From JBEEMU01 sp043778315 (GTDB lineage Bacteria; Bacteroidota; Bacteroidia; Chitinophagales; Saprospiraceae), in assembly GCA_043778315.1 (NCBI GenBank), contig JAYWGJ010000087.1, positions 1 to 8,728 on the forward strand: a stretch of 8,728 nucleotides of DNA, given 5' to 3'. Under the pieces are notes generated by a model. That model saw only the letters and a list, made by a program, of their open reading frames with translations. It was not told where the DNA came from and ran no database searches. The translations under genes were made by a program, and so were the position numbers. Position 1 is the first letter of the stretch, and each line of letters begins with the position of its first letter. This document shows positions 1 through 6,887 of the stretch, one piece after another.

Positions 1-136
1 ATAAGGGACTGAATATTGTCACGCAGAATTTTGAGTCAAAACAAGGCAGATTTGAGGCGCGATGCTGTGCATCGTAACGATAAATCTAACGCAGTTTTGC
101 CTCAAAAGGCAAGTGTAGAATACAGTCCCTTATTTT
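1..136. repeat. Dispersed palindromic (MITE-like) element, copy 1, truncated by the window start
   Basis: The ends are inverted repeats: ATAAGGGACTG at 1-11 and CAGTCCCTTAT at 123-133. Three further T follow to 136, and the matching A's presumably lie before base 1. Interior blocks pair loosely: AAAACAAGGCAGATTT near 39-54 against AAATCTAACGCAGTTTT near 82-98. A small hairpin, GATGC/GCATC, sits at about 61-73. The reverse complement aligns block by block with 6535-6782, sharing ACTGCGTTAGATTT, CGTTACGATGC, GCCTCAAATCTGCC and CAAAATTCTGCGTGA. No protein is encoded. The element starts just after the stop of the minus-strand gene at 155, so it could also fold as that gene's 3' structure. Its mobility is inferred only from the two copies and the terminal inverted repeats. 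Confidence 0.8.
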
Positions 137-154
137 GGACGCGTTCCATAGCTA

Positions 155-707
155 TTATTTAGTGAATTTATGATGAAATGATTGAATAATATTCGGGTCT
201 TTTTTTAAAAGGCAGAGTATAAAAATTGGATTGACATTAGCAAAATTAGCCTTTCCTTGTCGGAAACCAATTTTATCATCACCCTTAATTTTATCGGGCT
301 GTATGCTATTATCGACCACTCGTATTGCGGCAAATGGAAACATATCTTTTCGTTTCAAATACGCTATAAAATGCCCTAATTTGTAGTCTTCTTCCGAAAG
401 TAACGGAGATAGTTGTTTCATAACTTCTTGCAGCCACAACATAGATATTGGGTTGCCTACCAAATCTAAAAAATCATCACTTTTTAGTTCTAATACCGCT
501 TCAAAAATCATATACTTTCGCTTATACCTCTTGTTGCCGTGTGTATATGCTACCGCCATATTATTATCAAAAAAATAATAACCCGACCCCAAAACCTTAC
601 GTTTTTCTTGGTCTGCGTAAGAATGTTGGGAGAAAAAAAGGTGCATTAGATTGCACTTCCTCCACCGTTCCATTATTTTCGCAAGTATGGAAAGCAATTA
701 TTTTCAT
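155..707 (-). pseudogene. Hypothetical protein, frameshifted in a T7 run; possible ADP-ribosyltransferase-like fold
   Basis: The long open frame stops at 155 (TAA). It encodes LGSGYYFFDNNMAVAY, then an IFEAVLELKSDDFLDLVG stretch, and ends near FILCLLKKDPNIIQSF. Its only upstream start would be TTG at 697, and its first 20 or so residues look unlike a natural N-terminus. In the adjacent frame, an ATG at 707 reads MKIIAFHTCENNGTVEEVQ, then SNAPFF, up to a run of seven T (minus strand; A7 at 633-639). Removing one T joins this to SQHSYADQEKRKVLGSGYYFFD and gives a continuous protein of about 183 residues. A promoter-like pair lies just upstream of 707 and supports that start. The FHT motif followed by GxGYYF resembles the H-x-T and Y-F motifs of PARP/DUF3990-like ADP-ribosyltransferase folds. 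This is recognition by eye, not a database match, and the function is unknown. The frameshift may be real decay, slippage or a sequencing error. There is no membrane segment or signal peptide. Confidence 0.65.
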
Positions 708-728
708 ATTTGAAGCAATATTATTTAG

Positions 729-757
729 TAAAGATACGCTTTTTTAACAAATTCAAA
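729..757 (-). promoter_or_regulatory. Promoter-like pair for the minus-strand hypothetical gene
   Basis: Read on the minus strand, TTTG at 757-754 is followed after 17 bases by TATCTTTA at 736-729. This is one mismatch from the Bacteroidota -7 box TAnnTTTG, and the spacing is slightly short of the usual 19-21. A start site near 724 would leave a leader of under 20 nt before the ATG at 707. That favours 707 as the original start codon. Confidence 0.4.
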
Positions 758-889
758 AATAATTACAAAAACTATTTTAACACCCTCAAATCTACACCTG
801 TGCCTTAACTTTCACCACAAAAAACCACCTATAATGTTAATAAATAAAAAATAATTAATATCCTTACTCGATTAATATAAAAAATAGCG

Positions 890-897
890 TACCTTTG
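890..897 (+). promoter_or_regulatory. Promoter (-7 box) of the rimP-nusA-infB operon
   Basis: TACCTTTG followed by TGG matches the Bacteroidota -7 consensus TAnnTTTG exactly. No convincing TTTG is visible at the -33 distance, only AT-rich DNA. Transcription would begin at about 902-905, giving a leader of some 85 nt before the rimP ATG at 990. The only gene upstream is divergent, so this is the natural operon promoter. Confidence 0.6.
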
Positions 898-911
898 TGG
901 TCTAATCTCGT

Positions 912-941
912 AAGAGAGGGGGCAATAGCTCCCTCTTTTTT
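912..941 (+). terminator. Terminator-like hairpin in the rimP leader (candidate attenuator)
   Basis: AGAGGGGGC (915-923) and GCTCCCTCT (928-936) form a 9-bp stem with one G-U pair and an AATA loop. A T run continues to 941. AAG at 912-914 can extend the stem against the first T's. The hairpin lies between the operon promoter and the rimP start, and no plus-strand gene ends upstream, so it is not the terminator of a preceding gene. It would release a leader RNA of about 40 nt, or regulate read-through into an operon that encodes NusA, a protein that itself influences hairpin-dependent termination. Regulation is inferred. Confidence 0.6.
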
Positions 942-989
942 GTTAAACCTATTTATATTACTGCTACAACAGCGAAAGCAGAAGCGAAC

Positions 990-1487
990 ATGGAAGCGAA
1001 AATAAAAGCCTTAGTAGAGCAAAAAATCAACGATACGCCCGACGAACTCGAGGGTTGCTATGTGGTGGAAGTGGTGTGTAGCAAAAAACACAGCGTTGGC
1101 ACAAAAATTGAGGTGTTTGTGGAGGGCGACAACGGCATCAACATCACGCAATGCTCGCGCCTCAACCGCTATTTGCAACACGTTTTTGATGAAACGCCGA
1201 CCGAATGGTTCGGCGAAAGTTACGGCTTAGACGTGTCGTCGCCTGGCGTAGGCAGCGCGCTAAAAGTGCATCGGCAGTATATCCGAAATATCGGCAGAAC
1301 GATAGTCGCTACCTTATTAGACGGCATGGTCGTAGAGGGAATTTTGGCGGCAGCCGACGAAGAAAACCTATCCGTAGAGCGCGAAGTAACGACCGTGAAC
1401 GAGAAGAAAAAGAAAATAAAAGAGCTAATTACCGTAGTAATACCGTTTATTGGCATAGAAAAAGCAAAAATAAAAGCGACTTTTTAG
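990..1487 (+). CDS. rimP: Ribosome maturation factor RimP
   Basis: RimP binds the 30S precursor in the cytoplasm and assists its late maturation, notably assembly of the S12 region. The 165-residue protein has the family layout. The N-terminal alpha/beta domain (about 1-90) carries the stretch KIEVFVEGDNGINITQCSRL and the hallmark YGLDVSSPGVGSALK, with its SSPG motif, near residues 78-92. The C-terminal Sm-like barrel starts around RQYIRNIGRTIVATLLDG (from residue 95) and ends in a Lys-rich tail. The length is near the usual 150-160. ATG at 990 is the chosen start: it aligns with family N-termini and follows an AT-rich leader without a clear Shine-Dalgarno sequence, as is normal in Bacteroidota. 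It is the first gene of rimP-nusA-infB. A 183-base gap holding a palindrome separates it from nusA. Confidence 0.93.
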   Translation: MEAKIKALVEQKINDTPDELEGCYVVEVVCSKKHSVGTKIEVFVEGDNGINITQCSRLNRYLQHVFDETPTEWFGESYGLDVSSPGVGSALKVHRQYIRNIGRTIVATLLDGMVVEGILAAADEENLSVEREVTTVNEKKKKIKELITVVIPFIGIEKAKIKATF

Positions 1488-1492
1488 CGTAG

Positions 1493-1552
1493 CGGCGTTC
1501 GGGTTTTAACCCGAACAAAATAAGATAGGTGCGGGTTAAAACCCGAACGCCG
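1493..1552. repeat. Long perfect inverted repeat between rimP and nusA (GGGTTTTAACCC family, copy A)
   Basis: Two arms of 21 bases, 1493-1513 and 1532-1552, are exact reverse complements across an 18-base loop. Each arm contains its own smaller palindrome, GGGTTTTAACCC or GGGTTAAAACCC, so the DNA can form one long hairpin or two small ones. It begins six bases after the rimP stop codon. A related, less perfect copy lies at 8404-8466. There is no T run after it, so it is a poor intrinsic terminator. In the operon transcript it would give a very stable stem that could affect mRNA decay or relative expression of rimP and nusA. The remaining bases to 1670 are AT-rich, with no feature I can support. 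Confidence 0.85.
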
Positions 1553-1670
1553 TTCAAATAATGTATTTCGCATTTTAATAAAAATATTCATTGGCAATTT
1601 GTGTTATAATTTTAATATAATTCATTATAATTACAACACAAAACGCTGATTTTCTGTTAATTATCTATTT

Positions 1671-2957
1671 ATGAACTTAGTAGATTCATTTGCTGAATTT
1701 AAAGAAATGAAAAACATCGAGCGACCTGTAATGATACGGGTACTCGAGGATGTTTTTCGTACCCTCATTCGTAAGCGTTACAGCTCCGACGAAAACTTCG
1801 ACGTGATAATGAACCCCGACAAGGGCGACTTAGAGATTTGGCGCAGACGCGAAATCGTGGAAGAAGGCGAGGCACAAGACGAGCTGACGCAAATCACGCT
1901 CTCCGAGGCGCGCAAAGTGGAAGCCGATTACGAAATAGGCGAAGAGTGCTATCAGCAGTTTTACCTCGAGGATTTCGGTCGCCGCTCTATCATGGCAGCG
2001 CGTCAGACCTTGGTGTCGCGGATTATGGAACTCGAGAAAGACGAGATTTTCCGCAAATACAGCGAGCGATTAGGCGACCTCATAGTCGGCGAAATCAGCC
2101 AAGTAAGCAAAAAAGAGTTACTGGTTGTAGATGACCATACTGGCAACGAGTTGCTGTTGCCGAGAGCGGAACTCATCAGAGGCGATTTTTACCGCAAGGG
2201 TGATGTGATACGCGCCGTTGTTAGCCGTGTAGATAACAAAAACGGTACGCCGTTAGTGGTGCTTTCGCGCACCGACGGTAAACTTTTGGAGCGACTTTTG
2301 GAGCAAGAAGTACCCGAAATTGAGGACGGATTGATTACCATAAAAGGCATAGTACGGCAGCCGGGCGAGCGCGCAAAAGTAGCGGTAGAAAGCTACGACG
2401 AGCGCGTAGATCCAGTCGGCGCGTGCGTAGGCGTAAAGGGTTCGCGTATTCACGGCATCGTCCGCGAACTCCGCAACGAAAACATAGATATTATTAGTTT
2501 TACCACCAACCGCGCCTTATTTGTGCAGCGCGCACTCACGCCTGCGAAGGTGACGAGCGTGGAGTTAGACGAAGCGACGGGCAGAGCATCGGTGTTTTTG
2601 CGCCCCGACGAAATATCGAAAGCGATAGGTAAAGGCGGTTTGAACATCAAATTAGCGAGCAAATTAAGCGGCTTCGAAATTGACGTATTTCGCGATACCG
2701 ACGAAACCGAAGACGACATTGAACTCGACGAGTTCGCGGACGAAATAGAGGCTTGGGTCATCGATGAATTTAAAAAAATCGGTTGCGATACGGCGCGTAG
2801 CGTCTTGGCACACAACGTAGAAGAATTGGCGCGCCGCACCGACCTCGAGGAGGAAACGGTACGCGAAGTGTTGGTGATTTTGCGCGAAGAATTGGAGCGC
2901 GAAGATGAAGCAGACGACGAGGCAGATGACCAAGAAACCACAGGCGCAGCCGAATAG
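1671..2957 (+). CDS. nusA: Transcription termination/antitermination protein NusA
   Basis: NusA binds RNA polymerase and nascent RNA, modulating pausing, intrinsic and Rho-dependent termination, and antitermination. The 428 residues show the expected order: an N-terminal polymerase-binding domain (about 1-130); an S1 domain (about 135-202, GDLIVGEISQV to VVLSRT); KH1 with GVKGSR at 254-259; KH2 with GKGG at 320-323 (AIGKGGLNIKLASKL); then a helix-hairpin-helix-like segment (about 370-408, GCDTARSVLAHNVEELARR). It ends in a short acidic tail rich in Asp and Glu. It lacks the second acidic repeat of the longer 495-residue enterobacterial protein, which is normal for Bacteroidota. ATG at 1671 gives MNLVDSFAEFKEMKNIERP, the usual family start. 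It lies in an operon with rimP upstream and infB 95 bases downstream. NusA may feed back on the leader hairpin at 912-941 (inference). Confidence 0.96.
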   Translation: MNLVDSFAEFKEMKNIERPVMIRVLEDVFRTLIRKRYSSDENFDVIMNPDKGDLEIWRRREIVEEGEAQDELTQITLSEARKVEADYEIGEECYQQFYLEDFGRRSIMAARQTLVSRIMELEKDEIFRKYSERLGDLIVGEISQVSKKELLVVDDHTGNELLLPRAELIRGDFYRKGDVIRAVVSRVDNKNGTPLVVLSRTDGKLLERLLEQEVPEIEDGLITIKGIVRQPGERAKVAVESYDERVDPVGACVGVKGSRIHGIVRELRNENIDIISFTTNRALFVQRALTPAKVTSVELDEATGRASVFLRPDEISKAIGKGGLNIKLASKLSGFEIDVFRDTDETEDDIELDEFADEIEAWVIDEFKKIGCDTARSVLAHNVEELARRTDLEEETVREVLVILREELEREDEADDEADDQETTGAAE

Positions 2958-3052
2958 CTATATATAAATTATGGCAAATCTGCACCCATTATCAAGTATT
3001 TTACCAACGCGCCATCGAGCGCACAGCATATTTTTATTTCTAAATATAATAA

Positions 3053-6000
3053 ATGGATATTCGCTTACCGCAATTAGCCAAACAATACAATATTGGGGTG
3101 TCACACCTCATCGAGTTCCTCGCGTCTAACGGTCAGAAAGACCTAACGCCTGGCTCTCGCGTTAGCGTCGACGAAAAACTGCGAACACTTTTGGACAAAA
3201 ACTACCAAAAAGATATTGCGGAGAAGAATGAAGCCGAAAAACTACGTCCAACACCACCACCTCCTGCACCCAAAAGAGTACACGAAGAGCCACCTGCACC
3301 AAAGGTCGAACCCGTTGTAGTCGTTGCGCCGAAAGCGGAAACACCAAAAGCAGAAGGTGCTACGCCCAAAGCAGCCGTTATTGCGCCGAAAGCGGAAGTG
3401 GAAACACCAAAAACAGCAGCTATCACTTCGGAAGTGGAAACACCGAAGGTAGAGCCTGCCGTAGTGAAATCGCTACCGAGCTTTATCGTTTCGCAACCCG
3501 ACAAAAACGCACCAAAGCCTACACCCGTCGTTACCAAAAGCGACGCGGCGAAGAGAAAGGACGCGAAACCAAGCATTGAGCAAAAGAAAAAGGAGCAAAA
3601 TGTGGCAGTCGTTGCGGATAAGCAACCTATCAAAGACAAGCCAAAACAAGATAATAAGCCAAAACCAGAGTCGAAAGCAGTCGTAGTAGATACGCCTGTG
3701 CCGCCGCCTGCACCCGAGCCAAGAGTGGAGATTGAGGTGAAACGTGCGCAAGCACCAGAGTTGCGCGGATTGAAGGTGTTGGGTAAAGTAAATATCGAGC
3801 AAAAAGAAACACTTAGCGCAGAAGAGAAAAATAATAGACAAAAAGAACGGAAGAAAAAAGAGCGCATAGAGCGACAAGAGCGCGAGCGCAAAGACCAAAA
3901 TGCTAGACAAACCGCGCAAACCGCGCTCAATAAGCAAAACGAAGCGACCAAAAAAGTAGCAGAAGTACCAAAATCGGACGCACCAGTAGTCGTTGTTAAG
4001 CCAGTAGATACAGTTATACGCGCCTCCGACTCCGCCAAACGCTACCAAGCAGGCGGCATGAAAATAGTGGGTAAAATCGATTTACCGACCGTAGAAGCAG
4101 CCAATTCGGAAAGCGCAGAAGCCAAAAAACGCAAACGCAAACGTAAAAAAGTGGCGACAGGTCGCCCAGCCGACCTCAATCAATTGGTCGCGAAAGGCGT
4201 AGGCGGTACAGCGAGTACGAATACGAACAACCGCCCGTCGAATAACACGAGCGGCGGTGTGCGCAAACCGGGTGTCGGTGTGCCGTTGGCGAACCGTCCG
4301 AGCCAAAGCGGTGTAGGTAATAATGCAAATAAAAAACCAGCCGTTGGTGGACGCAGAGATGCAGCACCCGAATTGACTAAAAAAGAGGTTGATGATAAAA
4401 TCCGCGCTACGCTAGCCAAACTCGGCGGCGGCGGTAAAAATAAACGTGCTAAATCGCGCCGTGACGACCGTGAGCGCAAGCGCGAACGCCAATCGTTGCT
4501 CAACGAAGACGAATCACAAGGCAAATTATTGGTAACGGAGTTCGTTTCCGTGTCCGAGTTGGCGAGTTTGATGGATATTGCCGTGACCGAAATCATCAAA
4601 ACTTGTATGAGTTTGGGTCACATGGTAGGAATCAACCAGCGTTTAGATGCCGAAATCATCGAGATTATAGCGGAGGAGTTTGGCTTCGAGGCGGAGTTCC
4701 AAACCGTAGGCTCGCAGTCGGAGCAAGAGGTAGATGATATCGTAGATGAGCCTGCAAGCCTTCTGCCGCGGTCGCCGATTGTGACCGTCATGGGTCACGT
4801 CGACCACGGTAAAACATCGCTATTGGATTATATTCACAACAAAAATGTCGTGTCAGGCGAGGCTGGTGGTATCACACAGCACTTAGGCGCGTATGAAATT
4901 GTGGTGGGCGAAGAACAACGCAAAATCACGTTTTTGGATACACCTGGTCACGAAGCGTTTACCGCAATGCGGGCGCGTGGTGCGAAAGTGACGGACGTAG
5001 CTATCATTTTGATAGCTGCCGACGACGGTATCATGGCAACAACTCGCGAGGCGATTAGTCACGCGCAAGCGGCAAATGTACCGATGATTTTTGCGATAAA
5101 TAAGATAGATAAAGACGGCGCAAACCCTGAACGTGTCCGCGAACAACTTTCGCAAATGAATATTTTGGTGGAAGAATGGGGCGGACAGTACCAATGTCAA
5201 GAAATTGCCGCGAAAAAAGGAACGGGCGTAGATGAGTTGTTAGAGAAAATTTTGCTTCAAGCAGATATGCTCGAACTCACCGCAAACCCCGACCGCGTCG
5301 CCTTAGGCACGATACTCGAGGCATCGCAGGAGAAAGGTCGCGGTTATGTTGCCAAATTATTGGTACAAAACGGCTCGCTCCGCAAAGGCGATATTGTTTT
5401 GGCTGGGCAACACTGGGGCAAGGTCAAAAATATGTTCGACGAGCAGAATAAGGTGGTGAAAGAGGCAGGTCCTTCTACGCCCGTATTGATACTCGGATTG
5501 AGCGGCGCGCCGCAAGCGGGCGATATACTTAAAGTGATGGCGACCGAAGCTGATGCGCGACAAATAGCAGCGAAACGCGCACAAATAGCTCGTAATCAAG
5601 AGATTAGAGCAACCAAACGGATTAGTTTGGACGAGATTGCGCGCCGTTTGGCACTCGGCAACTTCAAAGAGTTGCGTCTAATCGTGAAAGGTGACTTTGA
5701 CGGTTCGGTAGAAGCGTTGTCAGATTCATTGATAAAATTAGGCACGGAGCAAGTCGCGGTTTCTATTATACATAGAGGCGTAGGCGCAATCACGGAGTCA
5801 GATGTCAATTTGGCATCGGTTTCTGATGCGATAATCGTGGCGTTCCAAGTCCGCCCTGCGGGCAATGCGCGCCTCAAAGCGGAGCAGGAAGGCGTACAAA
5901 TCAAAACCTACTCTATCATTTACGAAGCGATAGAGGAAATCAAGATGGCGATAGAAGGTATGCTCGAGCCAACCAAAGAGGAACGCATCACTTGTACGGT

Positions 6001-6295
6001 GGAAGTACGAAATATCTTCACCGCCAAGAAAATCGGAACAATCATTGGTGGATATGTGCAGGACGGTAAAATATTCCGTAATACCAAAATCCGCGTTATC
6101 CGCGATAATATCGTGATATTCCCAATCAAGGAAAATCAAGTAGGCGAAATATCGTCGCTCAAACGGATAAAAGATGATGTGCGCGAAGTAGCGCGCGGCT
6201 TCGAGTTTGGTATGGTCATCAAGGACTTTAACGATGTGAAAGAAGGCGACATCATTGAGGGCTACGAAATCGTGGAAATCAAACAAAAATTGTAA
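3053..6295 (+). CDS. infB: Translation initiation factor IF-2
   Basis: IF-2 is the GTPase that brings initiator fMet-tRNA to the 30S subunit and promotes joining of the 50S. The 1080 residues contain: an IF2N domain (about 3-53); a linker of about 430 residues rich in Lys, Ala, Pro, Val, Asn and Gly with highly basic patches (KKRKRKRKK near 358-366); a second IF2N-like domain (about 494-546); and the G domain. Its motifs are G1 GHVDHGKT 581-588, G2 GGITQHLG 605-612, G3 DTPGH 629-633, G4 NKID 683-686 and G5 region AAKKGTG 719-725, where Ala replaces the usual Ser of SAK. Beta-barrel domain II, domain III and the C-terminal tRNA-binding barrel follow to residue 1080. Length exceeds the 890 of E. 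coli, as is common in Bacteroidota. The ATG at 3053 starts directly with the IF2N sequence. A strong terminator follows, so infB ends the operon. Confidence 0.97.
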   Translation: MDIRLPQLAKQYNIGVSHLIEFLASNGQKDLTPGSRVSVDEKLRTLLDKNYQKDIAEKNEAEKLRPTPPPPAPKRVHEEPPAPKVEPVVVVAPKAETPKAEGATPKAAVIAPKAEVETPKTAAITSEVETPKVEPAVVKSLPSFIVSQPDKNAPKPTPVVTKSDAAKRKDAKPSIEQKKKEQNVAVVADKQPIKDKPKQDNKPKPESKAVVVDTPVPPPAPEPRVEIEVKRAQAPELRGLKVLGKVNIEQKETLSAEEKNNRQKERKKKERIERQERERKDQNARQTAQTALNKQNEATKKVAEVPKSDAPVVVVKPVDTVIRASDSAKRYQAGGMKIVGKIDLPTVEAANSESAEAKKRKRKRKKVATGRPADLNQLVAKGVGGTASTNTNNRPSNNTSGGVRKPGVGVPLANRPSQSGVGNNANKKPAVGGRRDAAPELTKKEVDDKIRATLAKLGGGGKNKRAKSRRDDRERKRERQSLLNEDESQGKLLVTEFVSVSELASLMDIAVTEIIKTCMSLGHMVGINQRLDAEIIEIIAEEFGFEAEFQTVGSQSEQEVDDIVDEPASLLPRSPIVTVMGHVDHGKTSLLDYIHNKNVVSGEAGGITQHLGAYEIVVGEEQRKITFLDTPGHEAFTAMRARGAKVTDVAIILIAADDGIMATTREAISHAQAANVPMIFAINKIDKDGANPERVREQLSQMNILVEEWGGQYQCQEIAAKKGTGVDELLEKILLQADMLELTANPDRVALGTILEASQEKGRGYVAKLLVQNGSLRKGDIVLAGQHWGKVKNMFDEQNKVVKEAGPSTPVLILGLSGAPQAGDILKVMATEADARQIAAKRAQIARNQEIRATKRISLDEIARRLALGNFKELRLIVKGDFDGSVEALSDSLIKLGTEQVAVSIIHRGVGAITESDVNLASVSDAIIVAFQVRPAGNARLKAEQEGVQIKTYSIIYEAIEEIKMAIEGMLEPTKEERITCTVEVRNIFTAKKIGTIIGGYVQDGKIFRNTKIRVIRDNIVIFPIKENQVGEISSLKRIKDDVREVARGFEFGMVIKDFNDVKEGDIIEGYEIVEIKQKL
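3324..3444 (+). repeat. Degenerate in-frame repeats in the infB linker
   Basis: A 17-base block TTGCGCCGAAAGCGGAA occurs at 3324-3340 and again at 3381-3397. A 15-base block GGAAGTGGAAACACC occurs at 3394-3408 and 3430-3444. They encode reiterated APKAE and ETPK peptides, and the spacings of 57 and 36 bases are multiples of three. This is consistent with in-frame slippage or duplication in a disordered linker, where length variation would be tolerated. Confidence 0.65.
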
Positions 6296-6310
6296 TCGTA
6301 TAATAAAATA

Positions 6311-6347
6311 AAAACTTGCAGTGTGGTAACGCGCTGCGAGTTTTTTT
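6311..6347 (+). terminator. Intrinsic terminator after infB
   Basis: The stem runs AAAACTTGCAGTGTG (6311-6325) against CGCGCTGCGAGTTTT (6330-6344), with three G-U pairs. It is closed by a GUAA tetraloop of the stable GNRA class and followed by T's to 6347. It begins 15 bases after the infB stop codon and marks the end of the rimP-nusA-infB transcript. Confidence 0.9.
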
Positions 6348-6379
6348 ACTTTTTTGGGGGAATATTTTTAAAAATGGCG

Positions 6380-6387
6380 TAGCTTTG
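6380..6387 (+). promoter_or_regulatory. Orphan promoter-like box downstream of infB
   Basis: TAGCTTTG followed by TGAG matches the Bacteroidota -7 box TAnnTTTG. TTTG lies at 6353-6356, 23 bases upstream, slightly longer than the usual 19-21 spacing. No open reading frame follows within a reasonable distance. It could drive a small RNA or a long asnS leader, be the remains of a lost gene's promoter, or be a chance match. Confidence 0.35.
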
Positions 6388-6534
6388 TGAGTGGGGTGAT
6401 AGTGCTGTATGTAAACAAGTTTTTTGCGTTCATTATGTAGGCGTTTTTTAGAAAAAATGAAAGTAAATTAAACTGATAAAAAATGATTTTTCTTGACATG
6501 GTATGGCCCGTACTTTACATAAGTGAAAGTATCC

Positions 6535-6782
6535 AAAATAAGTTACTATATTCTCACTTGTCTTTTGTCCCAAAACTGCGTTAGATTTGCTTCGCCAGTT
6601 CGCTTCGATCGGGTTCGTTACGATGCTAGGCAGCACTTCGTGCGTTCACTTTGTAAATGCGATTTAATATCGTTTTTACTTGTTCAGCCTCAAATCTGCC
6701 TCGTTTTATTTTCCTCCCTTACCTTATGGGGAGGCTAGGGGGCTAACAAAATTCTGCGTGATAATATTCAGTAGCTTATTTT
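6535..6782. repeat. Dispersed palindromic (MITE-like) element, copy 2, full length (248 bp)
   Basis: The ends are AAAATAAGTTACTATATT (from 6535) and AATATTCAGTAGCTTATTTT (to 6782), an imperfect terminal inverted repeat of about 18 bases. The element matches the reverse complement of 1-136 in consecutive blocks. It is longer because of three internal segments: after 6588; between the shared CGTTACGATGC and GCCTCAAATCTGCC blocks; and a Pu/Py-rich segment around 6711-6745. The inserts carry their own hairpins, such as GCAC/GTGC, CGAT/ATCG and CCTCCC/GGGAGG. No target-site duplication and no transposase are visible. A 71-codon open frame crossing it (from a GTG at 6523) is not a believable gene. 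Confidence 0.8.
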
Positions 6783-6859
6783 CTCTCCATTCCTTATTGA
6801 TGTAGAAAAAGATAATGAAATTATTAAAGCAATTGAATAAACAAAACCAGGCTATGTGA

Positions 6860-6876
6860 GGCTAATAAAATTCTGC
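6860..6876 (+). repeat. Short fragment matching the right part of the palindromic element
   Basis: GGCTAATAAAATTCTGC differs by one base from GGCTAACAAAATTCTGC at 6741-6757 inside copy 2, in the same orientation and 119 bases downstream. It could be the scar of a third element or a local duplication. It stops 11 bases before the asnS -7 box. Confidence 0.4.
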
Positions 6877-6887
6877 TCAGTTTTCAC

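Noticed and set aside
448..747. A 99-codon plus-strand frame opposite the frameshifted hypothetical gene.
   Set aside because: It is antisense to a better-supported frame and has no promoter or recognisable sequence.
2971..3130. A 52-codon frame starting ATGGCAAATCTG between nusA and infB and overlapping the infB start, as a possible regulatory upstream ORF.
   Set aside because: The composition is not protein-like, there is no ribosome-binding signal, and its second half is dictated by infB coding sequence. Probably chance.
3202..4038. A 278-codon open frame on the minus strand inside infB, plus several shorter antisense frames across infB, nusA and asnS.
   Set aside because: They are by-products of the biased codon use of the sense genes. 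The translations are Ser/Thr/Phe-rich low-complexity sequence with no recognisable domain, and the sense genes are certain.
6523..6738. A 71-codon plus-strand open frame from a GTG, crossing the left part of palindromic element copy 2.
   Set aside because: It starts outside the element and reads through repeat sequence. Copy 1 has no corresponding open frame, and no promoter or domain supports it.
1..6782. A composite transposon bounded by the two palindromic elements.
   Set aside because: There is no transposase and no target-site duplication, and the contents are an essential housekeeping operon. Independent insertions of a dispersed element are simpler.
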